Part shown: piece after piece, positions 24,737 through 34,047 of the stretch
Position numbering within the stretch: position 1 is the first letter of the stretch
Layout of the letters: every line of letters begins with the position of its first letter
NCBI RefSeq assembly: GCF_019263705.2
Contig: NZ_JADQDK010000001.1
Coordinates: 1,178,001-1,242,000, forward strand
Origin: Pseudonocardia abyssalis
Lineage (GTDB): Bacteria; Actinomycetota; Actinomycetes; Mycobacteriales; Pseudonocardiaceae
Direction: 5' to 3'
DNA: 64,000 nt
Made by a program: the position numbers and the translations under genes
Notes under the pieces: model-generated
The model's database searches: none
The model's input: only the letters and a program-made list of their open reading frames with translations
Told to the model about the DNA's origin: nothing

Positions 24737-27013
24737 TCAGCCCGGCGGCCAGGCGTCGGGCAGTCCGGCCGTCTGGACGGCCCACGCCCGCTCGAGATCG
24801 GTCATCGCTCCGGCGAGTCCGGCCTCGGCCAGGACCTTCCCGGCGTCGGATCCGGGCCGGCGTGCCGGCGCGCCCACGCGCAGCGGGGTGGCGGACAGGC
24901 CGAGGGCGATGCCGGGCGCGGTCACCTCGCCGACGTCCTCCGACACCTGGGTGACGACCACGCCGCGCGCCCGGGCGGAGGGGTCGGCCAGCACGTCGGC
25001 GAGGCCGAGGACGGCGTGCGCACCGACGCCCGCGGCGACCAGGTCCCGGACCCAGCCGGCGACCGGGCGGCGGGCGAACAGGTCCGCGAGCAGCAGCGCG
25101 AGCTTCTCCGCACCGGGGCCGTCGGGCCCCGTGGCGTCGAGCCCGGCCAGCTCGTGCAGGCCGGGCACCTCTGCGAGGCGGGGCAGGTCCCCGGGGTCCG
25201 CGGCCAGCGCGAACCAGCCGTCGGCACCGCGCTGGAACCCGTTCAGGGTGTGCTCGCCGAGCGCCCAGGGGCCGGCGGGCCCGTCGGTGGCCCCGAGCAG
25301 GAGCCCCGCCTGGTGCTGGCTCGCGGTGCGGGCCAGGGAGGTGGCGAGCGCGAGGCCGGTGCCGGTGCGCTCCCGGTGCAGCACGCCGAGCAGCGCGGCG
25401 TAGGCGCCGAGCACCCCGGTGCCGTAGTCGAGCAGGTTGTAGGGGCCGAGCACCGCGGGCGGTCCGTCGCCCCCGGCCCGCGCCATGATCCCGGTCGCGG
25501 CCTGGGCCTGGGTCTCGTAGCCGCGCCCGGTCGCCCACGGCCCGGTGGCGCCGTAGCAGCTGATCGAGACGTGCACGACCTGCGGGCAGCGGGCGAGGAC
25601 GTGCGCGGCGCCGATGCCGTAGCGCTCCGCGGTGCCGGGGGTGAAGTTCTGCACGATGACGTCGGCGCGCTCCGCCAGGGCCCAGAAGACCTCCTGGCCC
25701 GCCTCGCGCTCGACGTCGAGCAGGATGGAGTCCTTGCCCCGGTTGACGGCGCCGTGCGCGCCGACCCGCCGCTGGGGCGCGTTGATCTTGGTGACGGCGG
25801 CGCCGAGCTCGCCGAGCAGGCGCGCGCTGGTGGGGCCGGCCAGCACCTGGGTCAGGTCGAGGACGCGGAGGCCCTCCAGCGGACGGGTCCGTCCCCCGGG
25901 CGGTCCGGGTGCGGGCCGGGGGAGGGCGGGGACGGGCTCGCCGAGGACGGCGGCCCGGTCGGCGTCGGGGAGGTGCCGCGGACGCAGGCGGGCGGGCCGC
26001 CCGACGACCTCGACCGCGGCCCCGGCCATCGGCGTGGGGCCCAGCACCGGGTCGTCGAGCCGCACGACGGCACCCGACTCCGCGGCGTGGGGGGTCCGCA
26101 GCCACTCCTGCGCCGTCCGCACCGCCGCCAGCGGCACCCCGGCGCGCGCGCCGAGCGCCTCCCACTCCGCGGCGGGCCGGGTGGCGAACAGCCCGGTGAG
26201 CCGGGTGCGCAGGAGCGTGTCGTCCGTGGAGGCCGTCCACTCGGGACGGCCCGCGGCGTCGAGGAACCAGGTGAGGAACCGGCGGCTGCCGCCGATCGGG
26301 TTGTACTGGACGTGCCGGCCGTCGGCGCAGGCGTAGGTGCCACTCCCGTTGGCCCGCAACGGGTGCTGGACGGCGGGCCCGCGGGCGGTCGGGAAGGCGC
26401 CCGCGTCGCCGATCGCCTCGAAGACGGCGTCGTGCAGGGGGACGGTGACCTGCTGGCCGCGGCCGGACCGGCCCCGCTCGACGAGCGCGGCCACGACCCC
26501 GGCCGCGCCGAGGAACGCGGCGAAGTTCGAGGCGACCGGCACGGCCGAGTAGGTGGGCCGGCCCGGGTCCCACCCGGCGGGCTCCTCACCGGTGCGGAGC
26601 CGGCAGCACGCGGTGGCGGCGTCGACGACGCACTCCCCGCCCGCCACGGCGTGCCGCGGGTCGTCCGGCGCGAAGGGCGGCAGCGACAGGTGGACGACCC
26701 GGGGGGCGCGCTCGCGCAGCTGCTCGTAGGCGAGCCCGAGCCCGGCCAGGATGCCCGGGCGGAGGTCGTCGACCACCACGTCGGCCCCCTCGACCAGCCG
26801 GCGCGCGACGTCGAGGTCGGCTTCGTCGTGCAGGTCGAGCGCGATACGCCGCTTCCCGCGCAGGTAGAAGGCGTCCGTCGCGGTGTCGGGGGCGCCCGGC
26901 CGGTCGACGTGCACGACGTCCGCGCCCTGGTCGGCGAGCAGTACGGCGGCGAGCGTCCCGGCGACGTGCTCACCGAGGTCGACGACCCTGATGCCCTCGA
27001 GCAGGTCCGGCAT
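24737..27013 (-). CDS. Double-domain type III (CaiB/BaiF) CoA transferase (758 aa)
   Basis: Two CaiB/BaiF domains are fused in one chain: residues ~1-375 (starting LEGIRVVDLGEHVAGTLAAVLLADQGADVVHVD) and ~390-758 (starting LEGLRVLDLTQVLAGPTSARLLGELGAAVTKIN). Family III enzymes move CoA between carboxylic acids through an aspartyl anhydride and usually work as dimers of a ~400-residue subunit. Fused forms may have one active and one structural half. It is the first gene of a six-gene minus-strand operon and diverges from the LysR gene, with a GTTGA-N7-GCAAC box between. The probable role is activating an acid intermediate as its CoA ester. Confidence 0.9.
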   Translation of the reverse strand: MPDLLEGIRVVDLGEHVAGTLAAVLLADQGADVVHVDRPGAPDTATDAFYLRGKRRIALDLHDEADLDVARRLVEGADVVVDDLRPGILAGLGLAYEQLRERAPRVVHLSLPPFAPDDPRHAVAGGECVVDAATACCRLRTGEEPAGWDPGRPTYSAVPVASNFAAFLGAAGVVAALVERGRSGRGQQVTVPLHDAVFEAIGDAGAFPTARGPAVQHPLRANGSGTYACADGRHVQYNPIGGSRRFLTWFLDAAGRPEWTASTDDTLLRTRLTGLFATRPAAEWEALGARAGVPLAAVRTAQEWLRTPHAAESGAVVRLDDPVLGPTPMAGAAVEVVGRPARLRPRHLPDADRAAVLGEPVPALPRPAPGPPGGRTRPLEGLRVLDLTQVLAGPTSARLLGELGAAVTKINAPQRRVGAHGAVNRGKDSILLDVEREAGQEVFWALAERADVIVQNFTPGTAERYGIGAAHVLARCPQVVHVSISCYGATGPWATGRGYETQAQAATGIMARAGGDGPPAVLGPYNLLDYGTGVLGAYAALLGVLHRERTGTGLALATSLARTASQHQAGLLLGATDGPAGPWALGEHTLNGFQRGADGWFALAADPGDLPRLAEVPGLHELAGLDATGPDGPGAEKLALLLADLFARRPVAGWVRDLVAAGVGAHAVLGLADVLADPSARARGVVVTQVSEDVGEVTAPGIALGLSATPLRVGAPARRPGSDAGKVLAEAGLAGAMTDLERAWAVQTAGLPDAWPPG

Positions 27014-27139
27014 GCCGTGTTCCCCCTGGCGTCGTCGACCGTGGTGGCGGCCGGGGCGAGCCCGGCGTCGGGGTCGGCCCCCGTCGTCGGAGCGTAGGGG
27101 CGTGGCGATGCCGCGGACGGCGACGAGAACTCCGCTGCT

Positions 27140-27156
27140 GTTGAGCTGAGCGCAAC
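27140..27156. promoter_or_regulatory. LysR-type box 1 (GTTGA-N7-GCAAC) between CoA transferase and lysR genes
   Basis: Seventeen bases with nearly perfect dyad symmetry (one mismatch to GTTGA-N7-TCAAC) and the T-N11-A core of LysR-type operators. It lies in the divergent promoter region 127 nt from the CoA transferase start and 50 nt from the regulator start. The same motif is at 28142 and 35872. Confidence 0.6.
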
Positions 27157-27205
27157 GGTGCGGGCCCGGTTGACGCCGTCGGGACGGGTCGCCGAGACTC
27201 GGCCG

Positions 27206-28141
27206 ATGAACACGCACAGTGGCGGTGGGATGCACCTGCCGCCGCTGAACGCGCTGCGCAGCTTCGAGGCGGCCGGGCGGCTGGGCAGCATCCGCGCCGC
27301 GGCGGCCGAGCTCGTCGTGACTCCGGGCGCCGTCAGCCGCCAGGTCCGGGTGCTGGAGTCCTGGCTCGGTGTGGAGCTGTTCCGCCACGACGGGCGGACC
27401 ATCCAGCTGACCGACACCGGTGTGCGCTACCTCCGGTCGGTCACCGAGCACCTGACCGGGATCGCGGAGGCGACGGACCGGGCGACGGGCCGTGGACGCG
27501 CGGAGGGGGCGCTGCGCATCCGCTCCTACACCCTGCTGGCGAGCACCTGGCTGATCCCGCGGCTGACCCGCTTCCGGCGCAGCCAGCCCTGGATCGAGAT
27601 CGAGCTCGTGACCTCCAGCGACCCCGCCGACTTCGGCGGCCGCGACGTCGACGCCGAGATCCGGCCCGGCGCGTCGGGGCCGTGGCCCGGGCTGGAGGCC
27701 GACCTCGTCGTCGACACCGACCTCGTCCTCGTCTGCAACCCCGCCTACGTCGCCGAGTACCGGCTGGAGCGGCCTGAGGACCTGCGGCGGCTGCCCGGTG
27801 ACGGGTTCCTGCGCTCGGTGGCCTCGCCGCACCTGTGGCGCATCTGGTTCGACGTGGTCGGGGTCGACGACGTCGACGTGACCCGGGGGCCGATGTTCGG
27901 GGACTCCACGCTGGCCTACCAGGCCGCGGCGGCGGGCCACGGCGTGATGCTCGCCCCGATGCCCTTCGTCGAGCCGGACCTGGCCGCCGGACGCCTCGTC
28001 GCACCGTTCCCGCTCGCGCCGCGGCCGGCGACGCAGTTCTACCTCGTCTACCCGGGCGACCACCCGAACCGGAAGGCGTTCACGGCCTTCCGCCGCTGGC
28101 TGCTCGCCGAGAGCCGGACCGCGGCCGTCGCCGACGTCTGA
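27206..28141 (+). CDS. LysR-family transcriptional regulator, GcvA-like (311 aa)
   Basis: The N-terminal winged helix has the GcvA-group opening LPPLNALRSFEAAGRLGSIRAAAAELVVTPGAVSRQVRVLESWLG. The periplasmic-binding-like effector domain follows (RIRSYTLLASTWLIPRLTRFRR…). ATG codons at 27206 and 27230 are both possible, and an earlier in-frame GTG at 27158 also exists; 27206 is kept as a compromise because no strong ribosome-binding site decides. It is divergent from the CoA transferase operon and lies directly before the methyl-cycle operon. Three T-N11-A boxes around it suggest that it controls both and also the transporter operon. Confidence 0.9.
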   Translation: MNTHSGGGMHLPPLNALRSFEAAGRLGSIRAAAAELVVTPGAVSRQVRVLESWLGVELFRHDGRTIQLTDTGVRYLRSVTEHLTGIAEATDRATGRGRAEGALRIRSYTLLASTWLIPRLTRFRRSQPWIEIELVTSSDPADFGGRDVDAEIRPGASGPWPGLEADLVVDTDLVLVCNPAYVAEYRLERPEDLRRLPGDGFLRSVASPHLWRIWFDVVGVDDVDVTRGPMFGDSTLAYQAAAAGHGVMLAPMPFVEPDLAAGRLVAPFPLAPRPATQFYLVYPGDHPNRKAFTAFRRWLLAESRTAAVADV

Positions 28142-28158
28142 GTTGACTTCCGCTCACG
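28142..28158. promoter_or_regulatory. LysR-type box 2 upstream of the methyl-cycle operon
   Basis: GTTGA-CTTCCGC-TCACG keeps the left half-site and the T-N11-A core but is degenerate at the last two bases. It includes a TTGACT -35-like hexamer with CACTAA 18 nt downstream as a possible -10. The operon's first start codon is at 28284, so the leader is about 100 nt. Confidence 0.5.
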
Positions 28159-28283
28159 CTCGCCTGCACTAACCGTCCTGCTCAGGCCCTGAACGCGGTC
28201 CTACCGTGAGGTCGAAGCGCTTTCCGAGGACCCGGTCCCGGAGCGCCCTCCCCAGCACCGCCAGCGCCCGAGAGGGGACAGTC

Positions 28284-29801
28284 ATGCTCGTCGACTTCCG
28301 GCCACACACCCGCCTTCGAGGCAGTCGGCCGGTGGACATCGGGGCGACGGTCGTCCCGGTCCTCGAGGCCCTGAGCGACTCCCCGGTCGATCTCGGCAAG
28401 GTGCGCGTGGTCGCCGACTGGGTGCAGTACCGCGAGAACTTCCGCGACGTCGTGGACCTGCGGCCGATCCTGCACACGCCCGTGGCGCGGGGACCCGCCG
28501 AGGCGGTGCCGGTGCCCATGGGGACGCGCGAGGACGACGTCGAGATCGCCGTCGACGTCCGGCGCAGCGGCGACGTCCCGCTCCGCGAGCTGGCCGCCGA
28601 CCGGCTCCGCGAGCGCTCGGACCACGTCGTGATCGAGGACTGGGGCCGCGGCAGCGAGAGCTGCATCTGGGACTTCAACGCCCTGTACTGGTCGGCGCTG
28701 GAGCTGTGGGAGAAGGCCAGCGGCCAGGGCTACGAGCAGGCGCTGCCCGGCGGGGAGAGCGACGCCCGCAACAGCGACGCCGCCCGCGACCTCGTCGACG
28801 AGCTGTTCGCCGTGTGGGACCGGCTCGCCGCGGCCAGGGCGCTGCCCGACGAGCTGTACGTCGTCGAGCTGGGGGTGGGCAACGGGGGGCAGGCCAAGGT
28901 CTTCCTCGACACCCTCCGGGAGCGCGACCGCGAGCGCGGCACCGCGTACTACCGGCGCCTGCACTACCTGATGTGCGACTACTCCCAGCATGTGCTGGAC
29001 CTCGCCCGCGAGACCGTGGCGGAGCACCTCGACCACGTCAGCGCGTTCGCCCTCGACGCCGTCCGGCCGCTCACTGCGCTGGGTTTCCTGCAGTTCAAGG
29101 TCTTCCTCGTCTACGTGTCCAACGTCTACGACAACCTGCCGACCGACGAGGTCGCCCACCTCGGCGGCCGGACCTACTGCGTGGAGACCCGCGCCTACCT
29201 GCCCGCCGACGCCGCCGCCGAGCTGGCCGACCTCCTCTCGACCGGGGTGGACGAGCTCCCGGACCTGGTCCACAAGCTGCTGCGCCTCGGCCCCACCCTG
29301 CTCCCCGAGGCGGTGCCCGACCGCGTGCCCGACGTCGACTCCGCCGTCGAGTTCTGGCGGCGGACGTGGGCGGCGCTGCGGCTCGAGGAGCGCTACGTCC
29401 CCCTCGCCGGCCTCGACACCTACGCGCTGTCGGACCCGACGTTCGGCCCAGGCAGCGCCGAGACGGTGCTGGGCGGCGAGCTGCTCGGGCCGCTCCTGCA
29501 GTCCGGCGCCGACCTGCGCATGCACGTGAGCAACGGGGCCGTGACGAGCTTCGTGGAGAGCCTGAAGCTGCTGCATCCCTACGGCACGCTCGTGTGCCAC
29601 GACCTGTTCGTCACCGAGGTCGAGGGCTACCGGACGCACTTCCGCGGTCCCGGGAAGTACGACGGCTCGGTCGTCAACTGGGTCAACGGGCCGCTCCTCG
29701 CCCACGTCGGGCGTCGGCACGGGTTCGACATCCGCTACGAACGGTTCCGGCACCGGTCCGGCGGCAACATCGTCACGATGTCCGCCCAGGTGGGGGACTG
29801 A
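28284..29801 (+). CDS. Putative SAM-dependent methyltransferase, MidA-like fold (505 aa)
   Basis: A class I methyltransferase core starts near residue 190: motif I is VVELGVGNGGQAKVF (glycine loop 195-202), a second motif is LMCDYSQHVLDLAR, and SNVYDNLPTDEV corresponds to the GELLDALP region of the MidA family. The first ~185 residues are not recognised, and the C-terminal part has an aromatic-rich region (GGNIVTMSAQ end). The ATG has GAGAGGGGA upstream. It heads an operon with MetE-core, MetK, adenosine kinase and folate C1 enzymes, so it is the best candidate for the enzyme moving a methyl group to or from the pathway substrate. The direction is unknown. Confidence 0.7.
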   Translation: MLVDFRPHTRLRGSRPVDIGATVVPVLEALSDSPVDLGKVRVVADWVQYRENFRDVVDLRPILHTPVARGPAEAVPVPMGTREDDVEIAVDVRRSGDVPLRELAADRLRERSDHVVIEDWGRGSESCIWDFNALYWSALELWEKASGQGYEQALPGGESDARNSDAARDLVDELFAVWDRLAAARALPDELYVVELGVGNGGQAKVFLDTLRERDRERGTAYYRRLHYLMCDYSQHVLDLARETVAEHLDHVSAFALDAVRPLTALGFLQFKVFLVYVSNVYDNLPTDEVAHLGGRTYCVETRAYLPADAAAELADLLSTGVDELPDLVHKLLRLGPTLLPEAVPDRVPDVDSAVEFWRRTWAALRLEERYVPLAGLDTYALSDPTFGPGSAETVLGGELLGPLLQSGADLRMHVSNGAVTSFVESLKLLHPYGTLVCHDLFVTEVEGYRTHFRGPGKYDGSVVNWVNGPLLAHVGRRHGFDIRYERFRHRSGGNIVTMSAQVGD

Positions 29802-29802
29802 G

Positions 29803-30894
29803 ATGGGCGCCCCGACGGAGCAGCTGCGCCCGATCGCCACCACCGTCATCGGGTCGTGGCCCGTGCCGGAGTGGCTGGCCCGGCTGAAGACGGAGTGGTT
29901 CCGCGGCCGGATCAGCCACCGGCAGATGCAGGACGTGCACGAGACGGCGATCAAGGCCGCGCTGCGCGACCAGGAGCAGTCCGGCATCGACATCGTGTCC
30001 GACGGAGAGCTGCGCCGCGACAACGACGTCGACTACCTGCTCGCCCGGATGCCCGGGGTGGAGATCGCCCACACCGCCAAGGACTTCTACTTCGACTACT
30101 ACGAGCCGCGGGTGACCGCGCCGCTGCCCGAGCCCGCCGGCCCCGGCCCGCTCGGCCTCGCCGACGACTACGCGTTCACCGCGGCGCAGACGGACCGACC
30201 GATCACCTTCTCCCTCACGGGACCCTTCTCGCTGGCCCACCGCATCCGCGGCGACGCCTACGGGGACCACCGGGAACTGGTGCTGGCCGTCGCGCGCCAG
30301 CTCAACGCGGAGGCCAGGGCGCTGGCGGCCCGGGGTGCGACCCGGCTGCAGCTTGACGAGCCGTTCCTGGCCGGGCACCCCGGCCAGGTCGACGTCGCCG
30401 TCGAGGCGATCAACCTCGTCACCGCGGGCGTGGACGTGTCCTGGGGGCTGCACGTCTGCTACGGCAACCGCTACTCCCGCCCGTCCTGGGAGGGGCACTA
30501 CGACTTCCTCTTCCCCGCGGTGCTCGACGCCGCGGTCGACCACCTGGTCCTCGAGTTCGCCCGCAAGGGCTACGACGACCTCCCCGTGGTCGCCCGGTAC
30601 GGCTGGGACCGCGGCGTGGGCGTCGGCGTGATCGACGTGAAGAGCCCGCGCGTGGAGACCCCCGAGATCGTGGCGGCCCGGATCCGGCGGGCGCTGGAGT
30701 TCGTCCCCGCCGAGCGACTGGTCGTCAACCCCGACTGCGGGCTGCGCCACCTCTCGGGCGACGTCGCCCGGGCCAAGCTCGCCGCGATGGCGGCCGGCGC
30801 CGAGCTCGTCCGCGCCTCCCTCCCCGCCGCCCGGCGCGACCCCGCCCCTGCCCCCGAACCGACCCCGGTCCTCTCCCAAGGAGCAGTCACATGA
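29803..30894 (+). CDS. MetE-core methionine synthase-like protein (363 aa)
   Basis: A compact version of the catalytic domain of cobalamin-independent methionine synthase, starting with [13 protein letters not shown] and lacking the MetE N-terminal half. Zinc ligands are visible as His/Cys in LHVCYGN, Glu in LVLEFAR, and Cys in [18 protein letters not shown] matches the substrate segment. Short forms of this family make methionine from homocysteine with donors other than methyl-THF polyglutamate, or act on other thiols. It starts 2 nt after the methyltransferase gene and overlaps metK by 4 nt, fitting a local SAM-regeneration cycle. Confidence 0.83.
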   Translation: MGAPTEQLRPIATTVIGSWPVPEWLARLKTEWFRGRISHRQMQDVHETAIKAALRDQEQSGIDIVSDGELRRDNDVDYLLARMPGVEIAHTAKDFYFDYYEPRVTAPLPEPAGPGPLGLADDYAFTAAQTDRPITFSLTGPFSLAHRIRGDAYGDHRELVLAVARQLNAEARALAARGATRLQLDEPFLAGHPGQVDVAVEAINLVTAGVDVSWGLHVCYGNRYSRPSWEGHYDFLFPAVLDAAVDHLVLEFARKGYDDLPVVARYGWDRGVGVGVIDVKSPRVETPEIVAARIRRALEFVPAERLVVNPDCGLRHLSGDVARAKLAAMAAGAELVRASLPAARRDPAPAPEPTPVLSQGAVT

Positions 30895-32132
30895 CCCAGT
30901 CCGCCCCGCACGACATGCTGTTCACCTCGGAGTCCGTCACGGAGGGGCACCCCGACAAGATCGCCGACGCCATCTCCGACGCCGTCCTCGACGCCGCGCT
31001 CGCCGACGACCCGTTCGCCCGCGTGGCCTGCGAGACCCTGATCACCACCGGAATGGTCGTGCTGGCGGGGGAGATCACCACCCCGCGGCCCCTCGACTAC
31101 ACGGGCATCGTCCGGGAGACGGTCAACCGCATCGGTTACGACCACGGCGACTACGGCTTCGACGGGCACACCTGCGCCGTCCTCGTCGCGGTCGACGGGC
31201 AGTCGCCCGACATCGCCCGCGGTGTCGACCGGGCCAGCGAGCACCGCGACCGGGGTTCCGCCGACGAGCTCGACCTGTCCGGCGCGGGGGACCAGGGGAT
31301 GATGTTCGGCTACGCCACCGACGAGACCCCCGAGCTCATGCCCACCCCGATCGCGCTGGCCCACCGGCTCGCGCGCCGGCTCGCCGTGGTCCGCCGCGAC
31401 GGCACCCTCGGGCACCTCCGCCCGGACGGCAAGACGCAGGTGTCCGTCCGCTACGTCGACGGGGTCCCCACAGGGATCGAGCGGGTGCTCGTCTCCACCC
31501 AGCACGCCGAGGGCGTCACCCGCGAGCAGCTGACCGAGGAGCTGTGGGAGCACGTGATCACGGCCGTGCTGCCCGCCGACCTCTACGACGCGGACGCGCT
31601 GCGCGCCGACCTCCTGGTGAACCCGACGGGCCGCTTCGTCATCGGCGGCCCGGTCGGGGACGCGGGCCTGACCGGCCGGAAGATCATCGTCGACACCTAC
31701 GGCGGGTTCGCCCGCCACGGCGGCGGCGCGTTCTCCGGGAAGGACCCGTCGAAGGTGGACCGGTCCGCGGCCTACGCGGCGCGGCACGTCGCGAAGAACG
31801 TCGTCGCCGCGGGCCTGGCGAGCCGGGCGGAGGTGCAGGTGGCGTACGCGATCGGGGTGGCCCGGCCGGTCTCGCTCATGATCGACACCTTCGGGACCGA
31901 GCGGGTGGAGCCCCGCCTGGTGCACAAGCTCGTGACCGAGCACTTCGACCTGCGCCCGGCCGCCTTCCGCCGCGACCTCGACCTGCACCGGCCGATCTAC
32001 TCCCCGACCTCGGCGTACGGCCACTTCGGCCGCACCGACGTCGACCTGCCGTGGGAGCGCACCGACCGCGCCGACGCCCTGCGGGAGGCCGCCGGCCTGT
32101 CGGTCGGCGACGCCGCCGCGGTGGCCCGGTGA
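30891..32132 (+). CDS. metK: S-adenosylmethionine synthetase (413 aa)
   Basis: It makes SAM from methionine and ATP. Signature stretches are [21 protein letters not shown] at the N terminus, [12 protein letters not shown] (usual GAGDQG), [22 protein letters not shown], and the C-terminal TSAYGHFGR. All catalytic blocks are intact and length is normal. In most bacteria metK is a single-copy housekeeping gene located elsewhere; here it is in the middle of a catabolic/C1 operon with 4-nt overlaps on both sides, so a pathway-dedicated copy is likely. Confidence 0.97.
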   Translation: MTQSAPHDMLFTSESVTEGHPDKIADAISDAVLDAALADDPFARVACETLITTGMVVLAGEITTPRPLDYTGIVRETVNRIGYDHGDYGFDGHTCAVLVAVDGQSPDIARGVDRASEHRDRGSADELDLSGAGDQGMMFGYATDETPELMPTPIALAHRLARRLAVVRRDGTLGHLRPDGKTQVSVRYVDGVPTGIERVLVSTQHAEGVTREQLTEELWEHVITAVLPADLYDADALRADLLVNPTGRFVIGGPVGDAGLTGRKIIVDTYGGFARHGGGAFSGKDPSKVDRSAAYAARHVAKNVVAAGLASRAEVQVAYAIGVARPVSLMIDTFGTERVEPRLVHKLVTEHFDLRPAAFRRDLDLHRPIYSPTSAYGHFGRTDVDLPWERTDRADALREAAGLSVGDAAAVAR

Positions 32133-33172
32133 GCACCGCCCCGACCACCGTCCGCACGACGTCCCGGACCGGTGGCGCCGACCCGGTCCTCGTCACCGGG
32201 TCGGTGGCGACCGACCACCTGATGCACTTCCCCGGCCGGTTCGCCGACCACCTCGTCGCCGAGCACCTCGACCGGATCTCCCTGAGCTTCCTCGTGGACG
32301 AGCTCGTGGTCCGCCGCGGTGGGGTCGCGGCCAACGTCGCCTACGGGCTGGGCGTCCTCGGCGCGGCCCCGGTGCTGGTGGCCGCGGTCGGCGCCGACTT
32401 CGCGGAGTACCGCACCTGGCTCGAGGCCCACGGCGTCGACTGCGGCGGCGTGCTCGTCTCGGCCGTCTCGCACACCGCCCGGTTCACCTGCACGACCGAC
32501 GACGACCAGTGCCAGCTGGCCTCCTTCTACCCCGGGGCGATGAGCGAGGCCCGCGACATCGACCTCGGCCCGCTGGTCGAGCGCCACGGCGCCCGCCTGG
32601 TGCTGATCGGCGCCGACGACCCCGAGGCGATGCTCGCCCACACCGCCCGGGCGCGGGCGCTCGGCGTCCCGTTCGCGGCGGACCCGTCGCAGCAGCTCCC
32701 GAGGCTCGACGAGGAGCAGTGCCGCACGCTCGTCGACGGGGCCCGGTACCTGTTCACCAACGCCTACGAGTGGGAGCTGCTGCGCCGGCGCACCGGCTGG
32801 GACGACGCCGACATCGCCCGCCGGACCGGCACCCGGATCACGACGCTGGGCGCCGACGGCGTCCTGCTGGTGGACGGCGGCGTCGAGGTGCACGTCCCGG
32901 CGGTGCCCGCGGCCGAGGTCGTCGACCCCACGGGCGGGGGGGACGGGTTCCGCGCCGGCTTCCTCGCCGCGATCGGGCACGGAATGGGCACCGAGCGGGC
33001 CGCGCAGCTCGGCGCACTCGTCGCCACCGCGGTGCTGGAGACCGCGGGCGCCCAGGAGTGGCGCCTCGACCCGGCCCGCGACCTGGCCCGCCTCGCCGAC
33101 GCCTACGGCCCGGATGCCGCCGACGAGCTGCGGCCGCTGCTGCGCTCCGCCCCGGACCGGGTGGCCCGGTGA
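32129..33172 (+). CDS. Adenosine kinase, PfkB family (347 aa)
   Basis: A ribokinase-fold nucleoside kinase close to the mycobacterial adenosine kinase type, with [45 protein letters not shown]. The catalytic signature is [13 protein letters not shown], with the base Asp in GGGD. It would remove adenosine formed by AhcY and pull SAH hydrolysis forward. The GTG overlaps metK by 4 nt, and the gene overlaps the MTHFR gene by 4 nt. An N-terminal extension of ~17 residues precedes the family start; a ribose/carbohydrate kinase role is possible but less likely here. Confidence 0.92.
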   Translation: MSTAPTTVRTTSRTGGADPVLVTGSVATDHLMHFPGRFADHLVAEHLDRISLSFLVDELVVRRGGVAANVAYGLGVLGAAPVLVAAVGADFAEYRTWLEAHGVDCGGVLVSAVSHTARFTCTTDDDQCQLASFYPGAMSEARDIDLGPLVERHGARLVLIGADDPEAMLAHTARARALGVPFAADPSQQLPRLDEEQCRTLVDGARYLFTNAYEWELLRRRTGWDDADIARRTGTRITTLGADGVLLVDGGVEVHVPAVPAAEVVDPTGGGDGFRAGFLAAIGHGMGTERAAQLGALVATAVLETAGAQEWRLDPARDLARLADAYGPDAADELRPLLRSAPDRVAR

Positions 33173-34047
33173 GGCCCGCGACGACGGGTGCCGAGCCGCT
33201 GCCGGTGCGGGCCGCGCTCGCGACCGCGCTGCGCGAGGCCTCCTACGAGGTGCTGCCCCTGCGGGGCGCGGAGGAGAAGGTCCTCGCCCACGTCCCGACC
33301 GAGGTGCCCGTATCGGTGACCACCACCGAGACCCGCGGGCTGGACTCCACGCTCGACCTGGCCGTCCGGCTGACCGCGGCCGGCTACCGGGCGGCGCCGC
33401 ACCTGGCGGCCCGGCTGATCCGGGACGCGAAGCACCTGCACGACGTGCAGTCCCGGCTGCGGGAGGCGGGCGTCGACGGCGTCTTCGTGATCGGCGGCGA
33501 TGCACCGGCGCCCGCGGGCCCGTTCCCCGACGCCCTGAGCCTGCTCGAGGCGCTCGACCGCGACGGCGACCGGTTCGCCTCCGTCGGGATCGGCGGGTAC
33601 CCGGAGGGGCACGGCCGCATCGGCGACGCCCTGATCGAGCGGGCGCTGGTGGCGAAGGCGCCGCACGCGACGCACGTCGTCACGCAGCTGTGCTTCGACG
33701 CCGGGGCCACCGTGCGCTGGGCGCAGCGCATCCGGGAGGACGGCGTGGGCCTGCCGGTCCGCGTCGGCGTGCCCGGCCCCGTCGCCCGGACCAAGCTGGT
33801 CCGGATCGCCGCGGGCCTGGGGCTGGGGCAGTCGGCCCGCTTCCTCGCCAAGCAGCAGAACCTGATCGGCCGGTTCCTGCTGCCCGGGGGCTACCGCCCG
33901 GACCGCCTGGTCCGCCGGCTCGCGCCGACGCTGGCCCGGCCGGACCGCCCGCTGGCCGGGTTGCACGTCTACACGTTCAACGAGCTCGCTGCCACCGAGT
34001 CGTGGCGGCAGGGCTGGCTCGCCCGGCTGGCCGAGGAGGACCGATGA
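33169..34047 (+). CDS. Methylenetetrahydrofolate reductase family protein (292 aa)
   Basis: A divergent MetF/MTHFR barrel. The canonical SFEFFPP start appears as SYEVLPLRG with the catalytic Glu kept. VSVTTTETRGLDSTLDLAVRL corresponds to the SVTYGAGGS region, and VFVIGGDAPAPAG matches the RGD-x-P flavin site. FVTQLCFD-type strand residues (VVTQLCFDAG) and GVPGPV follow. MTHFR interconverts methyl- and methylene-THF with FAD. The divergence from housekeeping MetF and the presence of PurU suggest work in the oxidative direction, as in methyl-group catabolism clusters. It overlaps neighbours by 4 nt. Confidence 0.85.
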   Translation: MRPATTGAEPLPVRAALATALREASYEVLPLRGAEEKVLAHVPTEVPVSVTTTETRGLDSTLDLAVRLTAAGYRAAPHLAARLIRDAKHLHDVQSRLREAGVDGVFVIGGDAPAPAGPFPDALSLLEALDRDGDRFASVGIGGYPEGHGRIGDALIERALVAKAPHATHVVTQLCFDAGATVRWAQRIREDGVGLPVRVGVPGPVARTKLVRIAAGLGLGQSARFLAKQQNLIGRFLLPGGYRPDRLVRRLAPTLARPDRPLAGLHVYTFNELAATESWRQGWLARLAEEDR

